The notes under the pieces were generated by a model. It searched no databases and had not been told where the DNA came from. It was given only the letters and a program-made list of their open reading frames with translations. From positions 53,988-117,987 of the forward strand of contig CAJNOP010000664.1 in NCBI GenBank assembly GCA_905250075.1: a stretch of DNA of 64,000 bases, read 5' to 3'. Shown here in pieces: positions 36,494-49,829 of the stretch. Position numbers and translations under genes: made by a program. Source of the stretch: Rotaria sp. Silwood1. Taxonomy: Eukaryota; Rotifera; Eurotatoria; Philodinida; Philodinidae. Each line of letters opens with the position of its first letter. Position 1 is the first letter of the stretch.

Positions 36494-39400
36494 ATGCCAG
36501 CTAAAAAGACTCGATTTACGACTCTTGATCTAAAAGCATGTATTGCAGCAGTTCGTAAACGGTATTATTATTTTCATATGACTTTTGTTAATTTTAAACA
36601 AAAAAAAAATATTTATTTACATATAGTTTTCTTGGTGTTCGAGTTGTTAATATTTATGATGTTGATAATAAAACTTATTTAATTAAATTTTCAAAGTAAA
36701 AATTTTCTAATACTTTTTTTTTTTTTAATTTTTATTTTTAATCATAATTTTAATTCTCTAGACCGGATGATAAAGGCGTATTACTTATTGAATCAGGTAT
36801 ACGTATACATACAACTGAATTTGACTGGCCAAAAGGTTTAATTCCATCAGGTTTTGCTATGAAAGTAAAAAAAAAGAAACACAATTTTTTTTTTGAAATA
36901 CAAAAATTTAATTTAGCTTCGAAAACATCTTAAATCACGTCGATTAGAATCGATTATACAATTAGGTATTGATCGTATTATTGATTTACAATTTGGTAGT
37001 GGTGAAGCTGCTTATCATCTTATTGTTGAACTTTATGATAAAGTATTTGAATTTTATTTTTGTTTTATTGAAATTTATGAATTTATTTCAATAGGGAAAT
37101 ATTATTTTAACAGATTTTAATTATATGATATTATCATTAATTCGTAAAAGAACAGATGCAACAACTGATGAAAAATTTGCTGTTAATGAAATATATCCTA
37201 TTGATAGTGTTAAACAACCTGAAGATCTTATTTCACTTGAAAAGTTTGTTTTTAAATAGGAGAAAAAAAAAGACGATTATTATATTATGATAAATATTTT
37301 CTTTTTTTTTTTATTAAATAGATTAATTGAAGTTTTGAATAATGCACAACAAAATGAATCTATTAAAAAAATTCTTAATCCTCTTTTACGTATGATTAGA
37401 CATTTTTTGTTTTGTTTCAAAATTTTTTTCTTTTTTTTTTTTAGCTTTTGGCTCAGCTGTACTTGATGAATGTTTATTAAAAGCTGGATTAAATAGTGAA
37501 AATTGTACATTAGGAAAAACATTTAATATTGAACAAGGTTTGTTCTTTTGAATGTTAATTACAAGCATGATTTAAGTACTTTATCATATGACGGATGATT
37601 ATTTGCTTTAAAACAAAGTAGTTTTTCACTTATAGAGATGAAAGATGAGATTTTTAATTATGATATTTTTTTGCATGTAGTATGTGATAAATTTTCACTT
37701 CGTAAATTTGAACTTGACTGATTTTTTTAAGTTTCAAGTATCATACAATGAGAAATTCTTTGCTTTGAATATTCACTTCTACGAATTTCATTCTAAAACA
37801 AAAAGTTCGACTTAGATATTTTCGAATGTTTTCATAATATAGTATATATATGTTTTTGCATAAATAGATGCTTCAAAATTACATGAACAATTAACTCAAG
37901 CAATGGATTATTTAAAACAGGCAGATACCGGCGAATGTAAAGTACGAAAGATAAAGAAAAGATTTTTTTAAAAGAATTTTAAATTTCAATTTTTAGGGAT
38001 ATATAACATATCGACAAGAAGGTTCAGCATCTCTTCTTAGGTATTTTCAAAAAAAAAAAATCTTATTATTTTATATAAATGAAAATTTAAAAAACAAAAT
38101 TTTAGTTATGAAGAATTTCATCCATTTTTATTTAAACAATTGGAATCGAAACCATATCTTGAATTACCAACATTTGATCGAGTAGATTTGAATTTTCTTT
38201 TCTTTTAGTTTGTTTTAAAGAATTTGATTTGTTTTTATTAGGCAGTTGATGAATTTTTTTCTAAACTTGAAGCACAACGAGTAGAAGGACAAGTTGTGCA
38301 CAAAGAACGAGAAGCTTTAAAAAAACTTGAAAATGTTAAAAAAGATCATCAAAAACGTCTTGATGAATTACAAGTTGCTCAGGTTAGTTAATCAATGATA
38401 TATTTATAACTTCGAAAGGAAGTACAAAGCAATATCTTTTAGAATAAATATATATTTAACTTTAATTAATATTCAGATTTACAAGAAAAGTAAGAATTAG
38501 TATTCTTACGAACTTTAATTAACGAGACTTCCTATGTCGATTTAGTTTTCTGAGTTATAATCAATCATTTTACAAAGTTTCCGGTCTAAAATATAGTTCA
38601 TAGATAGTTCAGGTGGTGATGAAAGCATCCTACGAGTTTTATATCAAACAAATATTTCCTTGCTAATATATGAAATCTTTGAAAATATCAAAGTACTCTC
38701 ATCGCCACTACATTTATTTTTGAGTCAAATTTCAATTCGAAATACCCATGTCCTAGATCAAAAAAATCTAGTAAAACGATCATAATTTAACTTTAAAGAT
38801 CCTGACAATTGAAATGGGAAGAGACTCTCTCGAATATTACATTTATCTCAACAGGAAAATGAAGCGTTCTTTTGTTTCAAATTTATCTGATGATTTTGGT
38901 TTTTGTTTTTTCGAAAAAAAACTGATTATTTTTATTTTTAGAATGAAGATGTACGTAAAGCATATTTTATCGAAATGAATGCCGATCTTGTAAGTTCTTG
39001 ATTTTTTTCCTATTCATAATCATTTATAAATTTCGAATAGGTTACTCGAGCAATGGCAGCAATCAATACAGCAGTAGCTAATCAAATGAGTTGGCCAGAA
39101 ATTGAAGAACTTGTTGATGAAGCTAAACAATCTGGTGATCCAACAGCACGAGCAATACAATCTATTAAATTTGATATTAATCATTTAACATTAATTCTTA
39201 GGTAATCAAGAAATTATTATAAAATTCCTTTTATTTTTTTTTGTTTTTTTAATGCCATTTTATTATAGAGATCCTTTCGGAGATGATGATGATAGTGGAA
39301 AAAGTTCTAATGCACCCGTTAAAGTTGATGTTGATCTATCATTAACTGCATTTGCAAATGCTAAAAGGTAAAAATTTTGATTTTCATGTTTATTATTATT

Positions 39401-42400
39401 ATTTTTTGATTTATTAAAGATATTTCGAACATAAAAAACAATCATCACAAAAACAAATGCGAACATTAGAAGCTGGAGAAAAAGTTCGTTCATATTTAAA
39501 AGATTACTTTTCTTATATTTATTTATTTTTTTTTATTAGGCTATTAAATCTGCATCAAAACGAACAAATGAATTACTCAAAGAAGTTGAACGTGTTGCAA
39601 CTGTAACAAAAGCTCGTAAAGTTTATTGGTAAGTGTTTATTTTTTAAAGAAAAATATACATAGTGGAAGTATTGCGACTATCTTTCATAACAACTGGAAG
39701 GAAAGATGCTGCACGACAATTACAACAAGGTTTAAATTGTTCTAGAAAATTTTAAAATGAATATTAGTAGAATATACTCTGATTCAAAAGCTCAAATAAA
39801 TAAATGTTCAGAAAAAGTTTGATGACTAAATTTTTCAAACATTTATTTTGTTGACATTTTGACTCAGAGTGAGATTCAGCTGATTAATAATTTTAAGTTT
39901 TTAGCGATTGATATACTAATATCCTTGAGTTTTGAATTACTGAAATATGTTTGCTAATGTTCTAAATAGTGCAGTTTTTTTATTTTTGTAATGATAAAAA
40001 AAATATTTTAAAGATCTCAAAGATGATAAGTAGCGATACATTGATCTTCAACCATCGTCATATGATCTACATAAATATGCGAACTGATCGAGATATATAT
40101 ATATGGAAAAAGACAGAACACTTCTTAGGCGATCGATTATCGTTTGAAAACAATTATAGTTTTCTAGAAATTTTTCATTTAAAGGTATTTTGTATTATTA
40201 TGATGAGACTAAAGGAAACTTCTTGGTGTTCATATGAATTTAAAAAACAAAAGACATTTACGCTATAGATTATTGATCCAAATCATACTTTCGAAAAACT
40301 ATAATGAATCAAAATTTTCTTGAACTAAATTTTAAGTCTTCATGTCATCCTCATGATGATTATCTAAAAAAACGAAGCTTGTCATTGAGTAAAAAAATTT
40401 TCTTTAAACTTCATTGATTTTATTTAGGTTTGAAAAATTCTATTGGTTTATTAGTTCGGATAATTATATTGTATTAGGTGGTCGTGATCAACAACAAAAT
40501 GATTTATTAGTTAAACGTCATTTACGTGCTGGTGATTTATATGTTCATGCTGATTTACATGGTGCAACAAGCGTTATTATTAAAAATCCAACTGGAAATG
40601 AAGTACCACCAAGAACTTTACAAGAAGCAGGAATTTTAGCTTGTTGTCATAGTGCTGCATGGGAAGCCAAAGTACCTGCACCAGCTTATTGGGTTCAACA
40701 TGATCAAGTATCAAAAACTGCACCAACAGGAGAATATATTACAACGGGTGCTTTTATGATTCGAGGTTTGATAGTTATATTATTTATTTGTTATTATGTT
40801 TAATCTCCTTTTTTTTGTCTTATTTACTAGGAAAACGAAATTATTTACCAAGTGAACCTTTAAATTTTGGTTTTGCTCTACTTTTTAAAGTAAAATACTA
40901 AAAGAAAAGAAATTTATTTTATGTTTTATTTTATATATTAGTTTGATGAAAGTGATCAACCAGCTATTGATCGACATAGTGAAGAACGAAAACCAAAAAC
41001 TACATTAGATGAACAAGTATGAAAATGCATTCTCATTTTTCTTGAATTTGACTTACAATGAAAAGTTGTGAAGTGTTAGTGAAGAAGATTGATCATATTC
41101 AATTCAAATAAATTTTCTCACTGTCAAACCAACTAATTTAAAATAGGAACTGCTCATACCCTGTACGAAAACGATGATCAGTAGAGTCTATCAGGTTGAT
41201 CTCGGACGAATCCAAGTCCGAAAAACTTGCATCTGAAGTGCGCTTATGGTTGCATTTCAAAATTTTATCACCATTGCTTTTTCTTTTTTTCGTCATGATT
41301 AGATAGAGCTCGACGGCTTACATGGACATTAGAGAGAAAAATTCTGACTGTTCAAAAGAAAAAAACATTTTTGAATATCTGTGATTCCTCTACTTGCAGT
41401 ACACGATTCTTCCAGTGTTAGTGTATCTCCTAGAATAAACTAATATTTCATATTAGTCCTTTTCTATCTAATGATCCATTCATCTGCTATTTATATATTT
41501 ATATTTCCAAGAAAAGGCATTAGACAATATTTTTTGGGAGCATTAACACACAGAAATCTAATTTATAATAACCTAAACAAGGAAAGCTTCTAAATTTTGA
41601 ATGCATTCTTGTCCTGCAAAATAAGGATTTGTCATGTGTTTTATAACCTTACCTGGAAGGATTACAAGAGTCGCAAGAAACGGAAAAAAATTCTTTTTTT
41701 TTGGTTTTCGTGATGCTTGTAATTTTTTAAGAAAATTTTGTTTACAAATACCGTGTCAAAGATAAAAAGCCGGTTTAACGATTTTAACTCGAAAAGGCAG
41801 CGCATAGGGAACAATCCTTCTAGATTTCTTCTACTCTTAATAGGCCCTATGTTATGACTGACGTTTCATCTCAAAGACGGAGTATCACCTTAGATGATTT
41901 TCTCGTCAATATTGTAGAAAAAAATCAATAATGCATTATTCTTATGATTTTTCATACAAATTCTTCTAGGATCTAAAGAAAACATCAAATATTGAAACTC
42001 AAGAATCAATTGAAGAAACTCCATTAGAAATATCAGATGGTGAAGATGAAGAAAACAAAGATGAAAATAAACCCGATGAACAACAACAACAACCACAAGA
42101 AGTAGAAGAAGAAGAGGAAGAGGAAGAAGAACAAACTGTCGAAGAAACTCAAGAATCTGTTTCCAATCCACCTCCTGCTTCATCATCTTCTGATGAAGAC
42201 GAAACGTCTGCTTATCCGGATACTCAAGTAACATATTCTGAAGGAAAGCCAATAAAAATTGATAATAAACAGAAGAAAGAACCCAGAATGCAACAAAAAC
42301 CACCTGTTAAGTCCAATAATGCAAATCAACCATTAAAACGTGGTCAACGAGCACGTTTGAAAAAAATTAAAGAAAAATATAAAGATCAAGATGAAGAAGA

Positions 42401-42997
42401 TCGACAAGTTCGAATGCAACTTTTAGGTTCAGCTGGAAATGAATCAAAAAAAAAACAACAACAACAACAACAACAACAGCAACAACAAAAACAAAAAGTA
42501 CAAAATAAAGATAATAGAAAAAAGAATGAATCTATTCCATCTCGACCACAATCAGCAGTAGCAGCCACTACAACTATAGATGACGATGAAGGTGAACAAC
42601 AAGAAGATGAAGAAGAAAAAGCAAAACGATTATCTGAAGATGCTCGTTTACTTTCTACTTTAACTGGACAGCCAACACCTGATGATCCATTAACAAATGT
42701 TATTGGTGTTTGTGCTCCTTGGGTTACATTAAATAATTATAAATATAAAGTTAAAATTTTACCAGGTGGTCTTGGTAAAAAAGGGAAAAGTATGAAACTT
42801 GAATTCTCATTTTACATCGTATTAAAGAAAGTTTTTATTTAGATGTTCAAGCTGCTTTGAAATTCTTTGCCATGGATCGAACAGCAACTCAATTAGAAAA
42901 AGATCTTATTAAAACAGTGAAAGATCAAGAAGTATCACGTAATTTACCTAGTGGCAAAGTTAAATTTGTTCTTCCTTCTTATGTTAAACTTAAATAA
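36494..42997 (+). CDS. NEMF: NEMF / Rqc2, ribosome-associated quality control subunit (NFACT family), 21 exons
   Basis: Spliced in frame to 972 aa: 36494-36561, 36627-36695, 36762-36864, 36917-37042, 37095-37243, 37322-37389, 37445-37537, 37868-37941, 37997-38040, 38106-38181, 38242-38382, 38942-38989, 39041-39201, 39269-39367, 39420-39483, 39540-39628, 40428-40765, 40831-40889, 40942-41016, 41970-42789, 42843-42997. NEMF binds stalled 60S-peptidyl-tRNA, recruits Listerin and adds C-terminal tails. Seen: NFACT-N start [24 protein letters not shown], the key Asp-Arg pair (99-100) in [24 protein letters not shown], a central coiled coil (exons 11-16), the NFACT-R core [16 protein letters not shown]…[14 protein letters not shown] and [19 protein letters not shown], an acidic region, a Gln run and the basic block [20 protein letters not shown]. 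The end [16 protein letters not shown] is complete. Introns are short except three (559, 799 and 953 nt). Confidence 0.96.
42456..42495 (+). repeat. Poly-glutamine (CAA/CAG) tract in NEMF
   Basis: About eleven consecutive Gln codons (mostly CAA, one CAG), followed by KQKVQ, in the low-complexity linker before the conserved C-terminal domain. It is probably length-variable. Confidence 0.85.
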
Positions 42998-43430
42998 AAA
43001 CATTCATATTTTTATTTGAATTTATTTTTCATTAGAAGGAAAAAACGGACATAAAAGAATCTGACCATGATTTGATCCTTAAAGTCTGTTTACAGATTAT
43101 AATTTTCATTCAAATTAATCCTAATAGATTATCAAAACTTGGATTTTTTCTATTGCTTATGTATTTGAAAATAAACAAGAGAATGTAGTAGTAAATAAGC
43201 TTTCCAATTTCGGAAGTTTGCAGGGCAACGCTGGAAAAATTGATATCTCAAAAAAAGAAAAATGAGTAATAATTTCTACGATTAATAACACAACGATTAA
43301 CTGATTGAGATATTTACAGCTTATAGCAACGATTTCTATCATTTATTAGCGTTTTAATGATCCCAAAGCTTTCAAGATAAAGCGAGGGCTGGACCATATC
43401 CTCCTGTCAAAGAAAAATTGTTCCACTTCA
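42998..43430. other. Intergenic, 3' of NEMF
   Basis: AT-rich 3' flank of NEMF; no gene seen. The minus-strand frame 43157-43342 is without recognisable features. Confidence 0.5.
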
Positions 43431-44060
43431 AGGAGAAATGCTTCAACCACATAAAGTCAGAAAGAAACGCTTTTTTTTACAAACACACTACCTTCATTCG
43501 ACCACATCACTACAAGAGAAAACGAACAATAACAAAGAGAACTACTCCATCCATGTCTTCATTCACAAGCAGAAGTCGAAAAGACTAAGAGAGAAATGAA
43601 TCATTTTATTTTTTCATCTTAAGGGATGTTTCTAGTAGAAATGGTTATTTTTTTAATGGGAAATAGTTCATCCATATCTCCATATACAAGGAGAAGTCTA
43701 AAAGACTTAGATAGAAAGGGTTCATTTTATTTTTTTTTAGCTTAAGCGCTACTTCTAGAAGAAATGGATTTTTCCTTTTAGAAATGGTTATATGTGAAGG
43801 AGAAGTGCTGGATCATGTCTTCACTCACAAGAAGTTTGAAAGTCTTAGAGTGTATCTTAAGAAGATCTTGTAGCAGATATCAATTTTTACTAGCAGAAAT
43901 GATTAAAATATTTCTGCGCAGTGCTTCATCCATTTTTCTACTATTAAGAAGAAATGAAAAATATTTCAAGATATATGAATAAGTTTCTTTTTTTATCTTA
44001 AGAACATTTTCTAGCAGCTATAGACGAGATTCTTTTTAATGATTATCTGTTGAAAATATA
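43430..44060. repeat. Imperfect tandem repeat, about 115-145 bp unit, four to five copies
   Basis: The phrases TTCATCCAT / TCCATRTCT, CACAAG…AGAAG, AAAGACTTAG, TTCATTTTATTTTT, ATCTTAAG, TTTCTAGYAG and AAGAAATGG recur in the same order starting near 43540, 43670, 43815 and 43930, with a weaker copy near 43430. Copies differ strongly, so this is an old satellite or a decayed minisatellite. No conserved reading frame runs through it. Confidence 0.6.
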
Positions 44061-44358
44061 TTTCGCACAATAGAGATATAATTAGTCGTCATGAATCGAA
44101 ATATTTGTGATTGGTGCAGATTCCTAGTGTTTTAAATTCAACTATATGTACAATATCATATAACAGATCATATGTGATGCAGAAGTAATGGCACAAATGT
44201 CGATCCATATTTCTCACCAATAGAAAGGTGATGAAAAAAAACTTTTTTACCAGAAGATAGAGAATTTTGTCTTCTTTCGAATTGTATATAATTTGTTTGT
44301 TGTCACACATCCATGATCAAAACGGCGTAAGAAAAAGGAGACACATTCGCACATGAGA

Positions 44359-44428
44359 TTTGTGGTGTTTTGGGTGTGGGTATGAGTGAAGAGTGCATAG
44401 GGCCACACCCACCCACATCCACACCCTC
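44359..44428. repeat. TGTGGG-type hairpin element (copy B)
   Basis: The left arm contains TTTTGGGTGTGGGTATGAG and the right arm ACACCCACCCACATCCACAC followed by CCT. The arms are imperfect inverse repeats of G-rich and C-rich telomere-like units around a loop of about 20-25 nt. Confidence 0.65.
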
Positions 44429-44447
44429 AAGATCTAAAGCCTTTTTT

Positions 44448-44696
44448 CTAAAGCTCTGTAAAGCATATACAACCAGCTCCATCGAACTTTTCACACGTTA
44501 TAATCTTAACAAAACCCCAAATAAGGCCAACAATACAGTTTGGAACACATACTCCACAACATGCGGCACAGGCTAAACATCCATTTGCGTTTGTATTGCA
44601 ACGATACGGACCAGATGATATCACCAATACAACAAGCATAGCACACTTCATAGCAAGATGTATACTTGACAACATTAATGGAGAAGGTCGTTCCAT
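44448..44696 (-). CDS. Candidate small secreted Cys-rich protein (hypothetical)
   Basis: Single open frame of 82 aa with 12 Cys, unusual for random AT-rich DNA. From an internal Met (MKCAMLVVLVISSG) it reads like a signal peptide, followed by a Cys-dense segment (CLACAACCGVCVPNC), a hydrophobic stretch (IVGLIWGFVKII) and a short tail with three more Cys. This could be a small secreted or membrane peptide. No homolog is recognised, no splice sites were assigned, and it lies beside a hairpin element, so it may also be a fragment or chance frame. Confidence 0.3.
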   Translation of the reverse strand: MERPSPLMLSSIHLAMKCAMLVVLVISSGPYRCNTNANGCLACAACCGVCVPNCIVGLIWGFVKIITCEKFDGAGCICFTEL

Positions 44697-44699
44697 TAT

Positions 44700-45410
44700 T
44701 TCAGCTGCTATCAGGAGCCGGCTTTGGTAGCCGTGGAAGATGAATGTTTTTCGGCTTTTGCTGAGTGGTAGCCTAGATATGGCGCAAGAATTGTATCAGA
44801 CTAGGGTTGATAGATTCGCATGATCGGCAAAAATATCTCTAGCTTTGAGTTACTTTAACTTAAAACTTATTTGACTATGCTTTCGTTAGAAATATGCTCT
44901 GAATATCTGAATTAGAGTTTCTTATACTGAAATCGACCAGCACCATTACTGGGTATTCATTGAGCTTTCTTAACTTCGTTCGGTTTTGTACGTTCGGCAC
45001 CATTGTGGCTTTCAGCACAAATATACGAATTCGCTGCTAGTTTTCAAGAAGTGAAATTTCTGGTATTTAACTTCCATAGCTTTTAGTTAAATGAAAGTAA
45101 GCATGAGGTCGTTTTTTATTGGGCTAGGTTCCTATCTTTTGTGATGTTACTTCGTATTAAATGTGAGGCCGGTTCATTCATGATTATCAATGTTAAATGA
45201 TGAGAATGTTCAATCAAGGATTACTAAGAATATTATCTATTGATAAAAGATCGAAAAATTCCTCGCTTCTATCTCCTCTCTTTCTTCATATCGTTTTCAG
45301 ATTCTCTTGATTTTTTTTTTGCTACTGTTCGATAGGATATATATGTATGATAAAAAGCAAACATACTCACCATGGGAGGACGCAAGACTATATTGATATT
45401 ATTCAATACG
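44700..45410. other. Intergenic region between hairpin copies B and C
   Basis: Slightly less AT-rich than average. No gene or RNA recognised. Confidence 0.5.
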
Positions 45411-45480
45411 TAGGATGGATGTGGGTGTGAGCCTTCGTTTCATTTACTAACATCCACACCCATATCCACCCACACCCTCC
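45411..45480. repeat. TGTGGG-type hairpin element (copy C)
   Basis: The left arm GGATGGATGTGGGTGTGAG is answered by CATCCACACCCATATCCACC and CACACCCTCC after a loop of about 25 nt. Same architecture as copies A, B and D. Confidence 0.65.
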
Positions 45481-45935
45481 ACTTTATAAACCGCACTCGA
45501 ATAACATATGGGTACTAGCGTTGTTAAATGACTAAATGTTAATTGTTATAAAAACGATGAAGTTAATTGACATCTTCATTTTCTTCTATCAATAAGAAAC
45601 TGTTTGTGAGTACATTCCTGTAGCACGTAATCTTCAATAATCAACGAAACAATCAATCAATGAGCTTATAACCGATGAAAATTTTCATTTTTGGTATTTT
45701 ATGTCATAGCCAACACTATTTTTTCTTATCAACAATATTTATTAGATACCTTCAATTATTTTAAATTAATAATAATAATAATACAAATGCACTAAAAACA
45801 AATAACTAAACATGATGATATACAAACGCATATCGAACTATAAGAACAAATGTTCGAATGAAAAAAAATGAAGAAAACGAACACAGAAATCGAAACAGGC
45901 TAAAAATTAGACATAAACAAGAAGAAATATTAAAT

Positions 45936-47960
45936 CTATGACAATGTTGGTTCTACTTCCATAACTATTTCTTCTATATCTTCATTTGAATCGTTTGTTT
46001 CATTATTATTTCTTTGATCCCATTTATTCATATTACATTCTTTTGATTCTGGTATCAATCGCATATTTGGATATAATTTTGCCTGAAAATCTTGAATACA
46101 TGATAATAGATGTTCATATTGTTTTTTCATGCTTCTATATCGATTATTTAATTCTTTATGACGATTATCAAATTGATGTTCACGTGCAATTAATTTTGCA
46201 TTAAGTAAAACAATTTTAGTTTGACATTTACCTATAAATAAAATTTTTAATCAAAAAAAAAAATATAATCAATTTTTTTTATTTAAAAAGAAATACCTAA
46301 ATCAACTTGTGCTTGTTCTAGATGATCTTTTATTATTTTCATTTCATGTAAATGTTTTTCTATGCATTCTCTTTGAGAATCAAAATCAATTGGTTCTTCT
46401 TTTATTTTATCTTGTTTTGTTGTTGCTCTCGAAGATGATACTAATGATGATGATAATTCTTTTAATCGAGCTTCATATGATTCAGTTATAGTTGTACATT
46501 CTAACTTGAGTTTCTTTGTAAGAGCTTGTTCGACCTCTTTAAATAGGAAATAAAGTTTGAAGTGATTATTTTGAAAAATACAAAGAATCTTGTAAATTAC
46601 CAAATTTTTCTTGCAAAACTTTATATGCATCATATGCTATTTTAGCATATGTTTGTGCTCCAACGAATGCCTGATTAAGATTAGCTATATCATGTTTAAG
46701 TGCAAAGTTTTCTCGCATTATTTTATTGTAATTCATTGGTTCTGGTGTCTTTTCATGATTGTTATTTGATGTAATCTGATTTTGTTGAGTTAACGTCTTT
46801 AAACTTGATGGTTTTTGAACTGGAATAGATTTATATGTATCACGATGGTAATTTTGCATTGAAATGTGTACACCATTGATAATGTGATTACGATGACTAA
46901 GAACAGAAGTAACACTTGATGCTTCTGTAAATTGAATTAGAACATCTAAAATGAAAATAATCATTTGGTAATTAGAAAAGTTAATGTTTAAATTTTTGAA
47001 GAAATTTGTTATAATATCAACTTATTCTTAGCCCAATTTATAGAATCAAAAAAAAAACGCAAATCAAATAATCTATATTGGTTACGTAATGGAAAATAAC
47101 TATTATGGTTCTTAGTTTCATTGCTTTTTTCTCCTGAATGCGTAAAAAAAAAGACATAACTTAATCAATATTATTATCAATCCTTGCACTAAAACTAAGT
47201 CTTCAATAGGTCGTTACTAATCGTTTTACAAATACTAACAATATTTTTTTCCTCTAAATATTGATAAACATAATTAGTTTTTTATATGCATTTCTTTGTA
47301 AATCATGTTGATGAGTGTTTATAACAACTATAATAACACGAACCAAAATCCTAATTCTTTAAAACTGCTTATAAAAATCATCCTGATTGTGAAAATTCAG
47401 ACCATAATATTTCTAACAAGGATTTTCTCCATATTCAAGTTTTTTTTTTTTTGTAGAATGGTGCTTTCTTAATCTATATTAACTTTATGAAAAAAGTAAT
47501 TTAATCAATGATTTGTTTATTGTGAGTGAATTTATTTGATGCAATAATTCTCAATTGTCATATCGAACAATTATATATTTTCAAAATGAAATCATCGATT
47601 TTTTTCGATAATTAACATAGTATGGACTATGGATAAAGTATCTCAAGTTGACAGTAAAGAAGAAAATAACGTTTAATAGATTGTCGAATTCAATAAAATT
47701 TCATTTCTCATTTAACAAAGCTACAACTTTAATAATAGATTGCAAGAATGAAATTTTGCTGACCAAAAAAAGCGAGGTTATAACCTTGATATATGTTAGA
47801 TAATAAAGGACTTACATGAATCTTTATTTTCAGCTTGGGTAGAGATCTCGGTTAAACATCGCATAACTTTACCAAAAGTTTGACAATAAGCAATTAAGAG
47901 TGATTGAGACAAATTATTGAATTTAGTAATAATTATAATTGATTCAGGATCAGAAAACAT
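45936..47960 (-). CDS. RRM-domain protein with C-terminal coiled coil, four exons
   Basis: Exons on the minus strand: 47816-47960, 46601-46945, 46297-46536, 45936-46231, joining in frame to 341 aa. Residues about 8-85 fit an RNA-recognition motif split by the 870-nt first intron: strand 1 SIIIITKF, helix SQSLLIAYCQTFG, strand KVMRCLTEI, RNP1-like strand YVLIQFTEA, helix SVTSVLSHRNHI and last strand VHISMQNY. The aromatic RNP residues are weak, so RNA binding is not certain. A polar linker (about 90-150) follows. From NYNKIMRENFALKHDIANL onward comes a long helical, coiled-coil-like region through exons 2-4 (…KVLQEKFEVEQALTKKLKLE…EHQFDNRHKELNNRYRSM). The C-terminus is acidic (NEDIEEIVMEVEPTLS). 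I cannot name an ortholog. Only intron 1 is long; the other two are 64-65 nt. Confidence 0.8.
46946..47815 (-). other. Intron 1 of the RRM/coiled-coil gene
   Basis: 870 nt, from a GTAAGT donor to a TTTTAG acceptor, AT-rich. Nothing nested is recognised. Confidence 0.7.
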
Positions 47961-49729
47961 CTATAGATAACAAAAAAAAAACAAAAAAGAAAGTGACATA
48001 TATACTTGAAATAAAGAAATATTCAAATATGCCATGCAAAGATAAACAAAAAACAAAAAACAAAATAAAAATTATTAATATTAACATCAAGATTCTTGTT
48101 TAGTTTTATTATAAAATATAAAATTGAATTGTTTATTATTGATTGTTGATGAATTATTATGATTTACCATTACTAAATATATCGATGGTTAACTTAATAA
48201 AAATAATTTTATTGTTCATTTTTAAGAAGTTGAAAATAAATAAAATGATAGAGTATAGCTTTGTTTGAATATGAGTGAACACAAAGAAAATGATTCGAAT
48301 GACAAAGACAGTTGATTTGAATTGATAAAATGAACAATTTTTCTTCGTTTTCTTTTGGGATCATCAATCATTTATCTCAATCACGAACTAAAAAGAACAG
48401 TTCGATTATCGATAATCACCAATATATTTATGCGTTTCAAAAGTTCTAAGTGTATTAAAAAGCATTCGACTTCAAACTCGACCGATTGATATTTTTTCTT
48501 CGTGATTGTATAGATTACAAATTGGTCATACTAGCTCGAATTGATACGAAAAATATGATTAACTATGCTGATATTGATATCATTCTCTCGCTACTATCTT
48601 TTCATTTCCTCTTTCCTTTCTTTCATCCTTTTCTTCTCGTTCTCTCTATTGTTCTTTTTTGTGTTAATCTCTCTCGCATATAAACTTGTGTTTTATGTGC
48701 GATAGATAGATTCTAGAGATATGAAGTAGCTAAATGAACATTATTGCCAAGAATGTTGGTAAGCTATTCATCCACCTTGTTGTTACATAGCAGCTATAAC
48801 GATGTAACATCATAGAGCATCGTTTGAAAATATGATGTAAACAACTGTGAAAAATATTAGTAACAATTATGACTATCGAATTATTTAAAACTAACAGAAA
48901 CGAGTTGGAATAAGTATTGATTGAGATCATGAATCGATGAAGATATACAAATTGAAAAGCATGGTATTGCTGCGTGCCTATAGTATTAAGTTGTTGTAAT
49001 AGTGGCAGAAAAACAATGCTATAGAATATCAATGAATGTACCAAAGAGCAGAGATCGGATTGAACCGATTGTGTGAATTCTTCAACAAACTTTTATTTTT
49101 TTTTACAATGATGATATGGTTCACACTACTTCTTCACAGATTACTCGATTATTCTCCATTTCATTTCTCTGTCAAAACAAAAAAAGAAAGAAATAAGACG
49201 GTATGGACGATAATTAACGGGATATCATATCAGATGTAAACAAATAAAACCCATTCATCATCAACACTTCGTTGACATGACTGACACTAGGATCAGTCAA
49301 AGAATCATGATCTGTTTTTTGTCTTTTCTCACTATCTATACTGTATCAAATTAACTGCTTGTTAGTGACTAACAATATGTTAAGGCCAAATATATGTCAA
49401 TGAATATAAACAACGATAAAAACTAATCGATAAAATTGATGAAGATTGACGATATTCAAATATCAAAGGCTTCTTTCTTTAATTATTTTTCATTAAACAT
49501 GAAGTTTTCTGTTATTGTACGAACACGAACAGTGGTGTTGACAAGGTGAAACGTGAAACTTTTTGATTATATATATGAAGATTTTCTGCTAGGAGAATGA
49601 AATAGTTTGGAATATATTGTTTTTATGTATTTTTTTTATTGGCGCATTGTGGCACCGGATATTTCTGTTTATTTTTCTTTTAAAGTACTTGAAATGCTGC
49701 AATTGATAATCGAAAAGCATGGAAATGAT
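47961..49729. other. AT-rich intergenic region left of the scaffold gap
   Basis: 5' flank of the RRM gene, then unremarkable AT-rich DNA. The frames 48486-48683 and 48730-49044 have no features. Confidence 0.5.
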
Positions 49730-49829
49730 NNNNNNNNNNNNNNNNNNNNNNNNNNNNNNNNNNNNNNNNNNNNNNNNNNNNNNNNNNNNNNNNNNNNNNN
49801 NNNNNNNNNNNNNNNNNNNNNNNNNNNNN
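49730..49829. other. 100-N scaffold gap
   Basis: Exactly 100 N, the conventional placeholder for a gap of unknown size. Order and orientation of the two sides rest on scaffolding, so layout across this point is less certain. Confidence 0.97.
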
